Positions 37,426 to 45,824 of a DNA stretch of 64,000 nt are shown piece after piece. A program made the translations under genes and the position numbers. Position 1 is the stretch's first letter, and every line of letters begins with the position of its first letter. The stretch lies in NCBI RefSeq assembly GCF_000763905.1, contig NZ_JRKN01000005.1, forward strand, positions 146,184-210,183, read 5' to 3'. Source of the DNA: Paracoccus halophilus (lineage in GTDB: Bacteria > Pseudomonadota > Alphaproteobacteria > Rhodobacterales > Rhodobacteraceae). Under the pieces are notes generated by a model. The model made no database searches. It was not told the DNA's origin and saw only the letters and a list, made by a program, of their open reading frames with translations.

Positions 37426-38301
37426 GTGATCCGCGATCTTTGGCAGTTCGTGCAGGCGATATTCGATCGGATGGACAAGATCCACATGAGCCTGATCGCG
37501 GCGGGCGTGGCCTTTTACGCCATGTTCGCGGTCTTTCCGGGGCTTGCGGCGCTGTTCGCGCTATGGGGGCTGTGGCTCGACCCGGCCCTGATCGAAGAAT
37601 ATGTCCATACCACCGACGAATTCATCCCCGAGGGCGCCGCGCAGATCATCTACAGCCAGATCAATTCGCTGATCGCGGCGGGGCGGACACAGCTGGGCTG
37701 GACGACGGTGATTTCCTTTCTGATCGCGACAATCGCGGCGCGGCAGGGCGTGGGCGGGCTGATTCAGGGGCTGAACGCGGCCCATGGCGTGCGCTCGCAT
37801 TCCACCATCACCGGCTTTGTTCTGGCCTATGTGCTGACGCTGGTCATCGTCGGCGTGATCGTGCTGGGGCTGGCGACGATCATCGTGGTGCCCATTGCCT
37901 TTGCCTATCTGCCCGGATCGCCGCTGCGCGACTGGCTGCTGGGCCGGTTGCCATGGATGGCGATCTTTTTCATCGTGCTGGTGGTGATCGGGATCATCTA
38001 CCGCTTTGGCCCGAACGTGAAAACGCCGCGCACCGCGATCTTTACCTGGGGGGCGCTGTTCGCGGCGCTGGCCTGGGCGGCCGTGTCCTATGGCTTCTCG
38101 GCCTATCTGGGCAGCTTCAACAGCTATAACCGCATCTATGGCTCGATCGGGGCGGTGGTGGCGCTGCTGATGTGGTTCTTTCTGGGCGGGTTTTCAGTGA
38201 TGCTGGGGGCGCTGATCAACCTGGAACTGGCCCGCCGCCGCCGCTTTATCGCCGCGCGCAAACTGCGACAGGCGGCCAGAGAAGGATCGCCGGGGGAATG
38301 A
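37426..38301 (+). CDS. YihY/BrkB-family membrane protein
   Basis: A 291-aa inner-membrane protein with about six membrane segments and the YihY family features LIAAGVAFYAMFAVFPGLAALFA (about 23-45), RQGVGGLIQGLNAAH, RFGPNVKTPRTAIFTWGALFAALAW and NRIYGSIGAVVALLMWFFLGGFSVMLGALIN. Translation starts at GTG 37426, the first start in front of the conserved N terminus. YihY/BrkB proteins were once called RNase BN by error; their function is unknown. It follows dnaQ by 65 bp. Confidence 0.88.
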   Translation: MIRDLWQFVQAIFDRMDKIHMSLIAAGVAFYAMFAVFPGLAALFALWGLWLDPALIEEYVHTTDEFIPEGAAQIIYSQINSLIAAGRTQLGWTTVISFLIATIAARQGVGGLIQGLNAAHGVRSHSTITGFVLAYVLTLVIVGVIVLGLATIIVVPIAFAYLPGSPLRDWLLGRLPWMAIFFIVLVVIGIIYRFGPNVKTPRTAIFTWGALFAALAWAAVSYGFSAYLGSFNSYNRIYGSIGAVVALLMWFFLGGFSVMLGALINLELARRRRFIAARKLRQAAREGSPGE

Positions 38302-38324
38302 CGGCCGGCCCTGCGCGAAACCGC

Positions 38325-38771
38325 TCAGCCCGGCAATTCGCCGCTGAGCACATAGCGCAGGATGGCCACCACCTGTTCGGGCTGTTCGACCACCGCGAGT
38401 GCCGCGGCATCCACCTCTTTCAGGGCATGGGCGTGGTCGGGGCCGTGCAGCACGACCAGCGACTTGCCAAGCGCGGCGGCGTAGCCGGCGTCGAACGCGG
38501 CATTCCACTGCTTGTATTGATCGCCAAAGCGGACCACCACGATATCGGCATCGGCAATGCCCTTGCGCGTGCGGATGGCGTTGAGCTGCGCGCCCTTGCG
38601 GTCGTGCCAGAACTTGGACTCCTCGGCCCCCATGATCGCCACGCCGCAATCGTCGCTGGCCGCATGGTCGGTCACCGGGCCGGTAAAGGCGACGTCCAGC
38701 CCGCTTGCGCCCTCGACGATGCGTTCGCGCCAGTCGGTGTGGATCTCGCCGGAAAGATAGACGTTCAGCAT
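38325..38771 (-). CDS. ytoQ: YtoQ-family protein
   Basis: A 148-aa protein starting MLNVYLSGEIHTDWRE with GVAIMGAEESKFWHD, ADIVVVRFGDQYKQWNAAFDAGYAAALGK and LVVLH. This is the nucleoside 2-deoxyribosyltransferase-like fold of the YtoQ family. Its enzymatic role is not established. The ATG at 38771 is preferred because it aligns with the family N terminus. It converges on yihY. Confidence 0.78.
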   Translation of the reverse strand: MLNVYLSGEIHTDWRERIVEGASGLDVAFTGPVTDHAASDDCGVAIMGAEESKFWHDRKGAQLNAIRTRKGIADADIVVVRFGDQYKQWNAAFDAGYAAALGKSLVVLHGPDHAHALKEVDAAALAVVEQPEQVVAILRYVLSGELPG

Positions 38772-38851
38772 GGCTCGCCCTGTCGTTGAAGCTGTCATTC
38801 GGGGGCGGGTATAGCGCGCGGCGGCGCGATTGTCACGGCGACCGGCCCCGG

Positions 38852-40642
38852 CTAGTGCTGCGCCCCCGGCCGCGCGGCCGAGGTCAGCACCACCCGCGCC
38901 GGCTCGGAGCCGTCGCTGCGCGCCTGGATGCGGTCGACCGTGAAACGCAGCCTCAGCAGAAAGCGGCTCTCGTCGGATTCCTGCGTGGCCTCGCCCTCAA
39001 GCTGGGTGGCGAAAGCCTCGATCAGCTGGCTGCCGAGGCCGGTGCTCTCGACCTCGGGGGCGGCGCCCGAGACGGAGTTCTCGACCTCGAGCAGCGCCTT
39101 GCCCGGCCCGTCGCCGCGCAGCGTCACGCGAACCCAGGGCCGGGCCCCGGCATCCGGGGCGCCGGAATATTTCAGCGCATTGGTAAAGGCCTCATTGGCC
39201 AGCAATGTCAGCGGCACCGCCTGATCGGGCATCAGTTCCAGCGGCTCCAGCCGCGTCTCGACGCGCAGCCCGGTCCCCGGCCCGACCGAGGCGGCGGCCA
39301 TCTGGCTGATGATATCGCCGATCAGCCGGTCGGCATGAACCGAATCCAGATGCTCGGCCTGATACAGGTTGCGATAGATCGCCGCCAGCGAGGCGACGCG
39401 ATCCTGCACCGAGCGCAGCACCCGTTTCGCATCCGCATGGTCGATCACCCGGATCTGCATGTTGATGATCGAGGCGATAAGCTGGAGGTTGTTCTTGACC
39501 CGGTGATGAACCTCTTTCAAAAGCACGGTCTTTTCGTTGACGGCGGCCTCCATCGCCTCTTCGTCGCGGATCAGGATGCGGGCCATGTTGTGAAAGGTCT
39601 GGCTCATGTCGCCGATCTCGGCGGGGGCATCGACCAGCACCGGCGGCGGGGCCGAGCGGTCGCCGATGGCAAAGCGGCGCATCTGGCCGCGCAGCTCGCG
39701 GATATGGCGCAGCACCAGCCGATAGACCGCGAAATAGGCCACCGCGAGCGAGGCCGCCCACAGGATCAGCGGCAGGAACAGCGCCGTGCGCCGGGTCAGG
39801 TCGATGCCGGTGATGCCGCTTTCGGCGCGGTTCCAGGAGCCGAGCGCATAGACCAGGCCCGGCACCACCGGCACCACGCTGAACACCCGCCGCTCGCCGG
39901 AATTGGAGATGTCGCGAAATGTCGTCTCGCTGCGCGCCAGCAGCGCCGGCAGCGACTGGCCGCGCGGCAGCAGGTGGTCGATATCCTCGGCGCTGTCGCT
40001 GTCCGAGGACAGGATCTGGCCCTGATTGTTGAAGGTCAGGATGCGCGCGCCCTCGGTATCCAGCCCCGAGACATGCGCCGAACGCAGCAGGTCCTGCGTC
40101 ATCGCCACGCCGATATAGCCCAGCAGATCGACGCCCCGATACAGCGGCTGGATCACCGCCACCACCGCGCGGTCGGTCACCAGCCCGTCCATGCTGGTGG
40201 TGACCAGAGTACCCGGATTTTCGGAGAACTGCCGAAAGGCCGAATTCCGCGTCATGTCATGCACGCCGGGAACCGAGGAACATTCCGTCACCCCGTCGAG
40301 CCGCGTGAAACCGGCATAGCTGAAATTCACCGTGCGCTGGACAAGGGCGCGCATGATGTCGGAACAGGCCTTGGGATTGTTCATCGTCTCAAGCACGGCC
40401 GGACCCAGCGCATCCGCCGTGCCCAGCGCGCCCTGCAGCAGCGCGCGTTCGCCCGCCGCGGCCGTCGCCGTGCGGCCCAGCAGCGCGATTTCCGACGAGC
40501 GGTCGTATTCGCGCGACAGGTGCAGCGTCTGGATGACGGAAATCAGGCCGATGGGCAGGATCGCCACCGACAGCAGGCCGCCCAGACGAAAGCCCAGCCC
40601 CTTGGAAAATTCGCTTCGATCCAGCCATCGCCGCAGCACCAC
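38852..40642 (-). CDS. HisKA_2-family sensor kinase of the general stress module
   Basis: A 596-aa membrane sensor. Segments at about 20-42 and 287-310 flank an extracytoplasmic CACHE-like region. A HAMP-like linker follows (about 310-365), then a DHp with LKEVHHRVKNNLQLIAS (about 375) of the HisKA_2/HWE type, and an HATPase with NEAFTNALKYSG and GLGSQLIEAFA. HisKA_2 kinases of this kind phosphorylate PhyR in the alphaproteobacterial general stress response (PhyK, PhyT). It starts at GTG 40642, 10 bp after the ecfG stop. The input signal is unknown. Confidence 0.85.
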   Translation of the reverse strand: MVLRRWLDRSEFSKGLGFRLGGLLSVAILPIGLISVIQTLHLSREYDRSSEIALLGRTATAAAGERALLQGALGTADALGPAVLETMNNPKACSDIMRALVQRTVNFSYAGFTRLDGVTECSSVPGVHDMTRNSAFRQFSENPGTLVTTSMDGLVTDRAVVAVIQPLYRGVDLLGYIGVAMTQDLLRSAHVSGLDTEGARILTFNNQGQILSSDSDSAEDIDHLLPRGQSLPALLARSETTFRDISNSGERRVFSVVPVVPGLVYALGSWNRAESGITGIDLTRRTALFLPLILWAASLAVAYFAVYRLVLRHIRELRGQMRRFAIGDRSAPPPVLVDAPAEIGDMSQTFHNMARILIRDEEAMEAAVNEKTVLLKEVHHRVKNNLQLIASIINMQIRVIDHADAKRVLRSVQDRVASLAAIYRNLYQAEHLDSVHADRLIGDIISQMAAASVGPGTGLRVETRLEPLELMPDQAVPLTLLANEAFTNALKYSGAPDAGARPWVRVTLRGDGPGKALLEVENSVSGAAPEVESTGLGSQLIEAFATQLEGEATQESDESRFLLRLRFTVDRIQARSDGSEPARVVLTSAARPGAQH

Positions 40643-40652
40643 GGCATTCCCC

Positions 40653-41246
40653 TTAGCGCATGGTGGGGGCGTTCTGCGCCATGACGGCCAATGTCGCGCG
40701 ATCGGTCATCTCGAGCTCTTCGCCATCCTCCAGATGCAACAGGACCGCCAGGCGGCGGCGGCCGCGATTGGCGCGCGACTTGACCGTGCCGACGGCGACG
40801 CCGGTCATCTCGGCCGCTTCCTCGTAGGAAAAGCCCGAGGCACCGACAAGGATCAGCGCCTCGCGCTGCTCATCGGGCAGCTTCTCGAAGGCGACGCGAA
40901 AGTCGTTCAGCGCCAGCCGGCCGTCATGCTCGGGCCGGGTGGCCTGACGGGCGGCATGGATGCCGTCGGTATCGCTGACCTCGCGGCGGACCTTGCGGCG
41001 CGCCGAATAGAAGGTGTTGCGCAGGATGGTGAACAGCCACGCCCGCAGGTTGGTGCCCGGCTCGAACTTGTCGATATGGGTCCATGCCTTGACGATCGTG
41101 TCCTGAACCAGGTCGTCGGCCGCGGAACCTTCGCGGGTCAGCGAAAGGGCGAATGCGCGCAGGGCGGGCAGGTGCTCGACCAGTTCGTCCCGGGGATCTC
41201 CATGTGCACCGGGGCGGGCGCCTGGCGCCGTTTTGCGATCGGTCAT
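40653..41246 (-). CDS. ecfG: General stress response sigma factor EcfG
   Basis: ECF sigma factor (197 aa) that directs the general stress regulon. Region 2 (LPALRAFALSLTREGSAADDLVQDTIVKAWTHIDKF) and region 4 (FEKLPDEQREALILVGASGFSYEEAAEMTGVAVGTVKSRANRGRRRL) are typical of the EcfG group. The ATG at 41246 has AGGAG 8 nt upstream; the in-frame GTG at 41255 overlaps the nepR stop but its ribosome site would be too close. It follows nepR directly and is under the GGAAC/CGTT promoter that EcfG itself is expected to use. Confidence 0.93.
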   Translation of the reverse strand: MTDRKTAPGARPGAHGDPRDELVEHLPALRAFALSLTREGSAADDLVQDTIVKAWTHIDKFEPGTNLRAWLFTILRNTFYSARRKVRREVSDTDGIHAARQATRPEHDGRLALNDFRVAFEKLPDEQREALILVGASGFSYEEAAEMTGVAVGTVKSRANRGRRRLAVLLHLEDGEELEMTDRATLAVMAQNAPTMR

Positions 41247-41251
41247 GCAGT

Positions 41252-41398
41252 TCACTCCTGCTCGCGCAGCTTGTCGAGTAATTGCAGGAAGCGGTCGGGA
41301 ATCTGCTGGGTGGTATCCTGCTCGTACACCCGGCGCAGATTCTCGTCGATCTGCTTTTCGATAGCGGCTCTCCTTTGGTCTTCCCGCCTTGTGTTCAT
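41252..41398 (-). CDS. nepR: Anti-sigma factor NepR
   Basis: A 48-codon gene, too short for usual gene-calling cut-offs. The product reads MNTRREDQRRAAIEKQIDEN, then LRRVYEQDTTQQIPDRFLQL, then LDKLREQE. It contains the NepR core IDENLRRVYEQ followed by IPDRFLQLLDKL. NepR binds and inactivates EcfG until phosphorylated PhyR titrates it away. The position is diagnostic: directly upstream of ecfG and divergent from phyR. The ATG at 41398 follows an EcfG-type promoter at 41437-41462. Confidence 0.88.
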   Translation of the reverse strand: MNTRREDQRRAAIEKQIDENLRRVYEQDTTQQIPDRFLQLLDKLREQE

Positions 41399-41436
41399 TT
41401 TATAGTTATTCCTGAAAACTTGTGCGCACCTTGCCT

Positions 41437-41462
41437 AACGGCTACCAATCCGGTCAAGTTCC
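41437..41462 (-). promoter_or_regulatory. EcfG-type promoter of nepR-ecfG
   Basis: On the minus strand GGAAC (41462-41458), 17 nt, then CGTT (41440-41437), the general stress promoter pattern of alphaproteobacteria. The -10 lies 39 nt before the nepR start. It implies autoregulation of the nepR-ecfG-kinase operon. Confidence 0.75.
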
Positions 41463-41489
41463 GTCAGATGACGTTTTTCGGAGTCAACC

Positions 41490-42296
41490 ATGACAGCAGC
41501 AGATCATCTCGTGCGCTCGATCAGCCGCGAGCTGCCCTATCTGCGCCGCTATGCGCGCGCGCTGACCGGCAGCCAGGCCGTCGGCGACAATTATGCCGCC
41601 GCCACGCTGGAGGCCATCCTCTCGGACCGCAGCCTGATCGAGGGCGAGGATACCCGGATCGCCTTGTTCCGCACCTTTCACGCGATCTGGCAAAGTTCGG
41701 GGCAGCCGGTCGAGATCGAGGAACAGAACCTGCGCGAGGCCCGCGCCCAGGCCCATCTGCGCAAGCTGACGCCGAATTCGCGCGAGGCGCTGCTGCTGCG
41801 CACGATCGAGGAACTGCGCTACGACCAGATCGCGACGGTGATGCAATGCCCGCAATCCGAGGCCGAGGAACTGGTCCAGATCGCGCTGGACGAGATGAGC
41901 CAGGCGGTCGCCGGCAAGATCATGGTGATCGAGGATGAAACCATCATCGCCATGGATCTGAAGGGCATCGTGACCGATCTTGGCCATGAGGTGACCGGCA
42001 TCGCGCGCACCCATGCGGCGGCGCTGGAACTGGCGCGGGAAACCCGGCCCGACATGATCCTGGCCGATATCCAGCTTGCCGACGGATCCTCGGGGATCGA
42101 CGCGGTGAACGAATTGCTGGCGGATCTGGGCGACCTGCCGGTGATCTTCATCACCGCCTTCCCCGAGCGCCTGCTGACCGGCGACCGGCCCGAACCCGCG
42201 TTCCTGATCTCGAAACCCTATTCCGAGGAACAGGTGCGTTCGGCGGTCAGCCAGGCGATGTTCTTCGCCTCGACCGAGGGAATGGCGGTTTCCTAA
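41490..42296 (+). CDS. phyR: Anti-anti-sigma response regulator PhyR
   Basis: Hybrid protein (268 aa): an EcfG-like N-terminal sigma mimic (about 1-135, LPYLRRYARALTGSQAVGDNYAAATLEAIL) and a C-terminal receiver with acidic E148/D149, phosphoacceptor D193 in MILADIQLADGSSG, T214/A215 and K223-type SKPYSEEQ. On phosphorylation it binds NepR and frees EcfG. It is divergent from nepR-ecfG. No EcfG promoter is visible on its own strand. Confidence 0.94.
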   Translation: MTAADHLVRSISRELPYLRRYARALTGSQAVGDNYAAATLEAILSDRSLIEGEDTRIALFRTFHAIWQSSGQPVEIEEQNLREARAQAHLRKLTPNSREALLLRTIEELRYDQIATVMQCPQSEAEELVQIALDEMSQAVAGKIMVIEDETIIAMDLKGIVTDLGHEVTGIARTHAAALELARETRPDMILADIQLADGSSGIDAVNELLADLGDLPVIFITAFPERLLTGDRPEPAFLISKPYSEEQVRSAVSQAMFFASTEGMAVS

Positions 42297-42318
42297 GCGA
42301 TCCCGCCCCTGAATCTGA

Positions 42319-42378
42319 AAGGTTTCGGGTCAGATCTGAAACCTTGCCGATCAGCCCGCCTGTCGCGCCAGCGACAGG
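42319..42378. terminator. Two hairpins between convergent phyR and nitronate monooxygenase genes
   Basis: AAGGTTTC (42319-42326) pairs with GAAACCTT (42338-42345) over an 11-nt loop. CCTGTCGC (42359-42366) pairs with GCGACAGG (42371-42378) over a 4-nt loop. Neither is followed by a clear U-run, so they may be factor-dependent or bidirectional end points. The 130-bp convergent gap holds no gene. Confidence 0.4.
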
Positions 42379-42426
42379 CACGCGTCCGCCCACCCGGGCA
42401 GACGCTCACCACTCAGCATAAACGCC

Positions 42427-43389
42427 TTACAGCGCGGCAACCGCCTGTTTCGCCTGCGCATATTCATCGGCCAGCCGGTCGATCAGCGCCTGCGCGGGCG
42501 CGATTTCATGCACCGCGCCGATGCCTTGGCCGCAGCCCCAGATCTGGCTCCAGGCCTTGGGCTTTGCCCCGTGGAAATCCATCGAGGACGGGTCGGCCTT
42601 TTCCAGATTGTCCGGGTCAAGCCCGGCATTGCGGATCGACGGCGCGAGGTAATTCCCCGACACGCCGGTGAACAGCGACGAGGTCACGATATCCATGGCG
42701 CCGCTTTCGACGATCATCCGCTTGTATTCGGGCTGGGCATTGGCCTCGTTCGTGGCGATGAAGGGGCTGCCGATATAGGCCAGATCGGCCCCCATCACCT
42801 GCGCCGCCAGAACCGCCCGGCCGGTCGAGATCGCCCCCGACAAAAGCAGCGGCCCGTCGAACCAGTCGCGAATCTCCTGGATCAGGGCAAAGGGCGATTG
42901 CGGGCCGGCATGGCCGCCGGCGCCGGCGGCCACCGCGATCAGCCCGTCAGCGCCCTTGTCGATGGCCTTTTTCGCAAAGACATTGTTGATGATGTCGTGC
43001 AGCACGATGCCGCCGCAATCATGCGCGGCGGCGTTCACCTCGGGGCGGGCGCCAAGGCTGGTGATCCAGATCGGCACCTTGTGGCGATGGCAGATTTCGA
43101 TGTCGCGCTCGAGCCGCGCATTGCTGCGATGCACGATCTGGTTGACCGCGAAGGGCGCGGCCGGGCGGTCCGGGTTCGCCTGATTGTGCCGGTCCAGTTC
43201 CTCGCTGATGCGGGTCAGCCAGGCCTCGAGCAGGGGCGGCTCGCCATCCTTTTCGCGCGCGTTCAGCGCCGGAAAGCTGCCCACGATCCCGGCCTTGCAT
43301 TGCGCAATGACCAGCTCCGGCCCCGAGACGATGAACATCGGCGAGCCGATGACGGGAATCCGCAGATTGGCAAGAATGGGCGGCAGCAT
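42427..43389 (-). CDS. Nitronate monooxygenase-family FMN enzyme
   Basis: A 320-aa TIM-barrel flavoprotein of the nitronate monooxygenase (2-nitropropane dioxygenase) family: RIPVIGSPMFIVSGPELVIAQCKAGIVGSFPALNA (N terminus), VLHDIINNVFAKKAIDKGADGLIAVAAGAGGHAG and LLLSGAISTGRAVLAAQVMGADLAYIGSPFIAT. The GxGGHAG and SGAI blocks bind FMN phosphate. The true physiological substrate is uncertain in most family members. It is transcribed away from phyR with the aldo/keto reductase 73 bp upstream. Confidence 0.85.
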   Translation of the reverse strand: MLPPILANLRIPVIGSPMFIVSGPELVIAQCKAGIVGSFPALNAREKDGEPPLLEAWLTRISEELDRHNQANPDRPAAPFAVNQIVHRSNARLERDIEICHRHKVPIWITSLGARPEVNAAAHDCGGIVLHDIINNVFAKKAIDKGADGLIAVAAGAGGHAGPQSPFALIQEIRDWFDGPLLLSGAISTGRAVLAAQVMGADLAYIGSPFIATNEANAQPEYKRMIVESGAMDIVTSSLFTGVSGNYLAPSIRNAGLDPDNLEKADPSSMDFHGAKPKAWSQIWGCGQGIGAVHEIAPAQALIDRLADEYAQAKQAVAAL

Positions 43390-43462
43390 GGGTTTTCCTC
43401 CGGTCTGGTGGCGCTAAATTGCACCGCCGGCACCGTGCTGCCAACACTTCCGTCGCGTCCCG

Positions 43463-44518
43463 TCAGTAGGGCCAGGGGTGATCGCGGTGGAATTGCGAGA
43501 TCCGCGCCAGCGCCTCGTCGGTCAGCCGCAGGTTCAGCCCGGCCAGCAGATGATCGAGCTGCGGCGAGCTGGTCGCGCCGATGATCGGGATCACCGGAAA
43601 CGGCCGCTGCCGGGTAAAGGCGATGGCGGCATGGATCGGGTCCAGCCGCAACTCGGCCGCCAGCTTGTGCCAGGCCGTCACCGCCTCTTCGGCGCGGCGC
43701 GTGCGGCGACCGCCGATATTGCCCTGACCGCCAGCGGCGCGATCGACGGCGGCGCGGCTGCCGGGGGGTTCGGCCCCGCGCAGATACTTGCCGGTCAGGA
43801 GCCCGCCCGCCAGCGGCGAATAGGCCAGAAGCACCACATTTTCGTTCACGCCCAGCTCGGCCAGGTCGGTATCGTATTGGCGGTAAAGCACGGAATATTC
43901 GTTCTGGATGCTGACCACGCGCGGCGCGCCCAGACGCATCGCGGTGTCGATCCAGCGCGCCGTGCCCCAGGCGGATTCGTTGGACAGGCCAAAGGCGCGG
44001 ATCTTGCCCGCCCGGTGCGCCTCGTCGATCGCGCCCAGCACATCAGCCATGTGCTCCAGCGTCCGCGCGCTGTCCTGATGCGAGGGATCGTAATTCCAGT
44101 TCTGCCGGAACGCATAGCTGCCACGGACCGGCCAGTGCAACTGATACAGGTCGATGTAATCGGTCTTCAGCCGGCGCAGCGAATCCTCGATCGTGCGGCG
44201 AATGATCTGGCCGTCATAACCCTCGCGCCGGACGGTATCGCCGGGGCCCGAGACCTTGGTGGCGATCCGGATGCCGTCGCGGCCGCCGCGCGCCGACAGC
44301 CAGTCGCCGACGATTTCCTCGCTGCGGCCGACGGTTTCGCGGCGCACCGGATTGACCGGATACATTTCCGCCGTGTCCAGAAATGTGATCCCGGCATCAA
44401 GCGCCTTGTCCATCTGCCGGTTGGCATCGCCGACCCCGGTCTGATTGCCGAAGGTCATGGTGCCAAGGCAGATATCGCTGACCGAAACGCCGCTATCCCC
44501 AAGCGTCATGCTTTGCAT
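43463..44518 (-). CDS. Aldo/keto reductase
   Basis: A 351-aa NADPH-dependent aldo/keto reductase of the Tas-like subgroup. The catalytic residues are D in FLDTAEMYP, tyrosine Y in the same segment, K in RIATKVSGPGD and H in YQLHWPVRG. The C-terminal IIGATSSPQLDHLLAGL binds the NADP phosphate. The ATG at 44518 starts the family-typical MQSMTLGDSGVSVSDICLG; upstream in-frame codons are arginine-rich and non-coding. The carbonyl substrate is unknown. Confidence 0.87.
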   Translation of the reverse strand: MQSMTLGDSGVSVSDICLGTMTFGNQTGVGDANRQMDKALDAGITFLDTAEMYPVNPVRRETVGRSEEIVGDWLSARGGRDGIRIATKVSGPGDTVRREGYDGQIIRRTIEDSLRRLKTDYIDLYQLHWPVRGSYAFRQNWNYDPSHQDSARTLEHMADVLGAIDEAHRAGKIRAFGLSNESAWGTARWIDTAMRLGAPRVVSIQNEYSVLYRQYDTDLAELGVNENVVLLAYSPLAGGLLTGKYLRGAEPPGSRAAVDRAAGGQGNIGGRRTRRAEEAVTAWHKLAAELRLDPIHAAIAFTRQRPFPVIPIIGATSSPQLDHLLAGLNLRLTDEALARISQFHRDHPWPY

Positions 44519-44702
44519 CACTGTCCTTTCCCGGCGGCCGGCCCGCCGTTCGATGCCTGTACCGTCCCGTTCATATCGCCGACCGCGTCCGGGGTGAACA
44601 GGCCGATCCGGGGGGAATTGATGCGACGAAGATCGCGGCAACGCAAGATCGGCGCGCAAGTCTGATGACAAATGATGAGGAAAGCCCGCAACGCCGCGAT
44701 CC

Positions 44703-44723
44703 GGGGCGCCGCGAGGGCGCCCC
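44703..44723 (-). terminator. GC hairpin after gbcB
   Basis: GGGGCGCC (44703-44710) pairs with GGCGCCCC (44716-44723), loop 5 nt, starting 25 bp after the gbcB stop. No U-run follows, so intrinsic termination is uncertain; it may protect the transcript end. Confidence 0.4.
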
Positions 44724-44747
44724 GGCTGTCATTGCGGCAAGGGCAGA

Positions 44748-45824
44748 TCAGACTTCGACCGAGACGGCGCCGATCGGGTTGGAACAGCAGGCCAGGATAT
44801 AGCCTTCCTCGATATCCTCATCCGAGATGCCGCCGTTATGGACCATATGCACCTCGCCCGAGGTCTTGCGGATCTTGCAGGTGCCGCACAGGCCGAAGGT
44901 GCAGCCCGAGGGGATGTTCAGCCCGTTCGCCTTGGCCACCGCCAGCACGGTGTCGGTTTCGTGGCATTTCGCCGTCACGCCCGAGCTGGCAAAGGTGATC
45001 TCGGCCCTTGTGTCCTCGTCGGGGATGACATCGTCCAGAACCGGGGCCTCGGCCTCGGTGCGGATCGGGGCGCCAAAGCTTTCCTGGTGGTAGTGGTCCA
45101 TGTCATAGCCAAGCGCGATCAGCATGTCGCGCACGGCCTGCATGAAGGGCTCGGGGCCGCAGCAGAACACTTCGCGTTCCAGATAATCCGGCGCCATCAG
45201 GCCCAGCATGATCTGGCTGAGCCGGCCCTGATAGCCGTGCCAGGTGCGAAAGGGATCGCCCTCCTCGACGGTAAAGCGCAGCTGCAGGCCGGGAACGCGG
45301 TCGGCCATCCCCTCGAGCCGCTGGCGGAAGATGATTTCCCGGGGCGATCTGGCGGCATGCACGAAAACGATATCGGGCATCTCGCCCGAATCCCAGGCCC
45401 AGGTGGTCATCGACATCATCGGCGTGATGCCCGACCCGGCCGAGATGAACAGGTATTTCGGCGCCTCGTGCTCGACGAAGCTGAAGATGCCGGCCGGGCC
45501 GTAACCCCTGATCCGCATGCCGGGCCGCAGATGGTCCAGCATCCAGCGCGTGCCGATACTGTCCGCCTGCGCCTTGACCGTGACCGAGATCGACAGCGGC
45601 CGCGAGGGGCTGGAGCTGATCGTATAGGTCCGCTGCACATTGCCGCCCGGCACCGGCAGGTCCAGGGTGATGAACTGGCCGGGCTTGTAGTCGAACCAGG
45701 CGCCGGAAGGCGCGCGAAAGGTGAAGGTGGCGGTGTCCGAGGTTTCGGGCACCACCATCGCGCATTCCAGCAATTCGTCGTCGCGCCAGGGCCGGTCGCC
45801 GAACGCCTTGATCAGAACCGCCAT
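44748..45824 (-). CDS. gbcB: Rieske-monooxygenase reductase component (GbcB-like)
   Basis: A 358-aa flavin reductase that passes electrons from NAD(P)H to its Rieske partner. The FAD-binding RTYTISSSPSRP (about 65-76), the nucleotide-binding LFISAGSGITPMMSM and CGPEPFMQAVRDML are followed by a C-terminal plant-type [2Fe-2S] domain with C308, C313, C316 and C346. This FNR-ferredoxin order matches GbcB of glycine betaine demethylation. It shares one base with the gbcA stop (TAATG), so the pair is coupled. Confidence 0.87.
   Translation of the reverse strand: MAVLIKAFGDRPWRDDELLECAMVVPETSDTATFTFRAPSGAWFDYKPGQFITLDLPVPGGNVQRTYTISSSPSRPLSISVTVKAQADSIGTRWMLDHLRPGMRIRGYGPAGIFSFVEHEAPKYLFISAGSGITPMMSMTTWAWDSGEMPDIVFVHAARSPREIIFRQRLEGMADRVPGLQLRFTVEEGDPFRTWHGYQGRLSQIMLGLMAPDYLEREVFCCGPEPFMQAVRDMLIALGYDMDHYHQESFGAPIRTEAEAPVLDDVIPDEDTRAEITFASSGVTAKCHETDTVLAVAKANGLNIPSGCTFGLCGTCKIRKTSGEVHMVHNGGISDEDIEEGYILACCSNPIGAVSVEV

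Noticed and set aside
38705..40684. Long plus-strand frame opposite the HisKA_2 kinase
   Set aside because: Antisense to a gene with clear kinase motifs; translation is Arg/Gln/His-rich without a domain.
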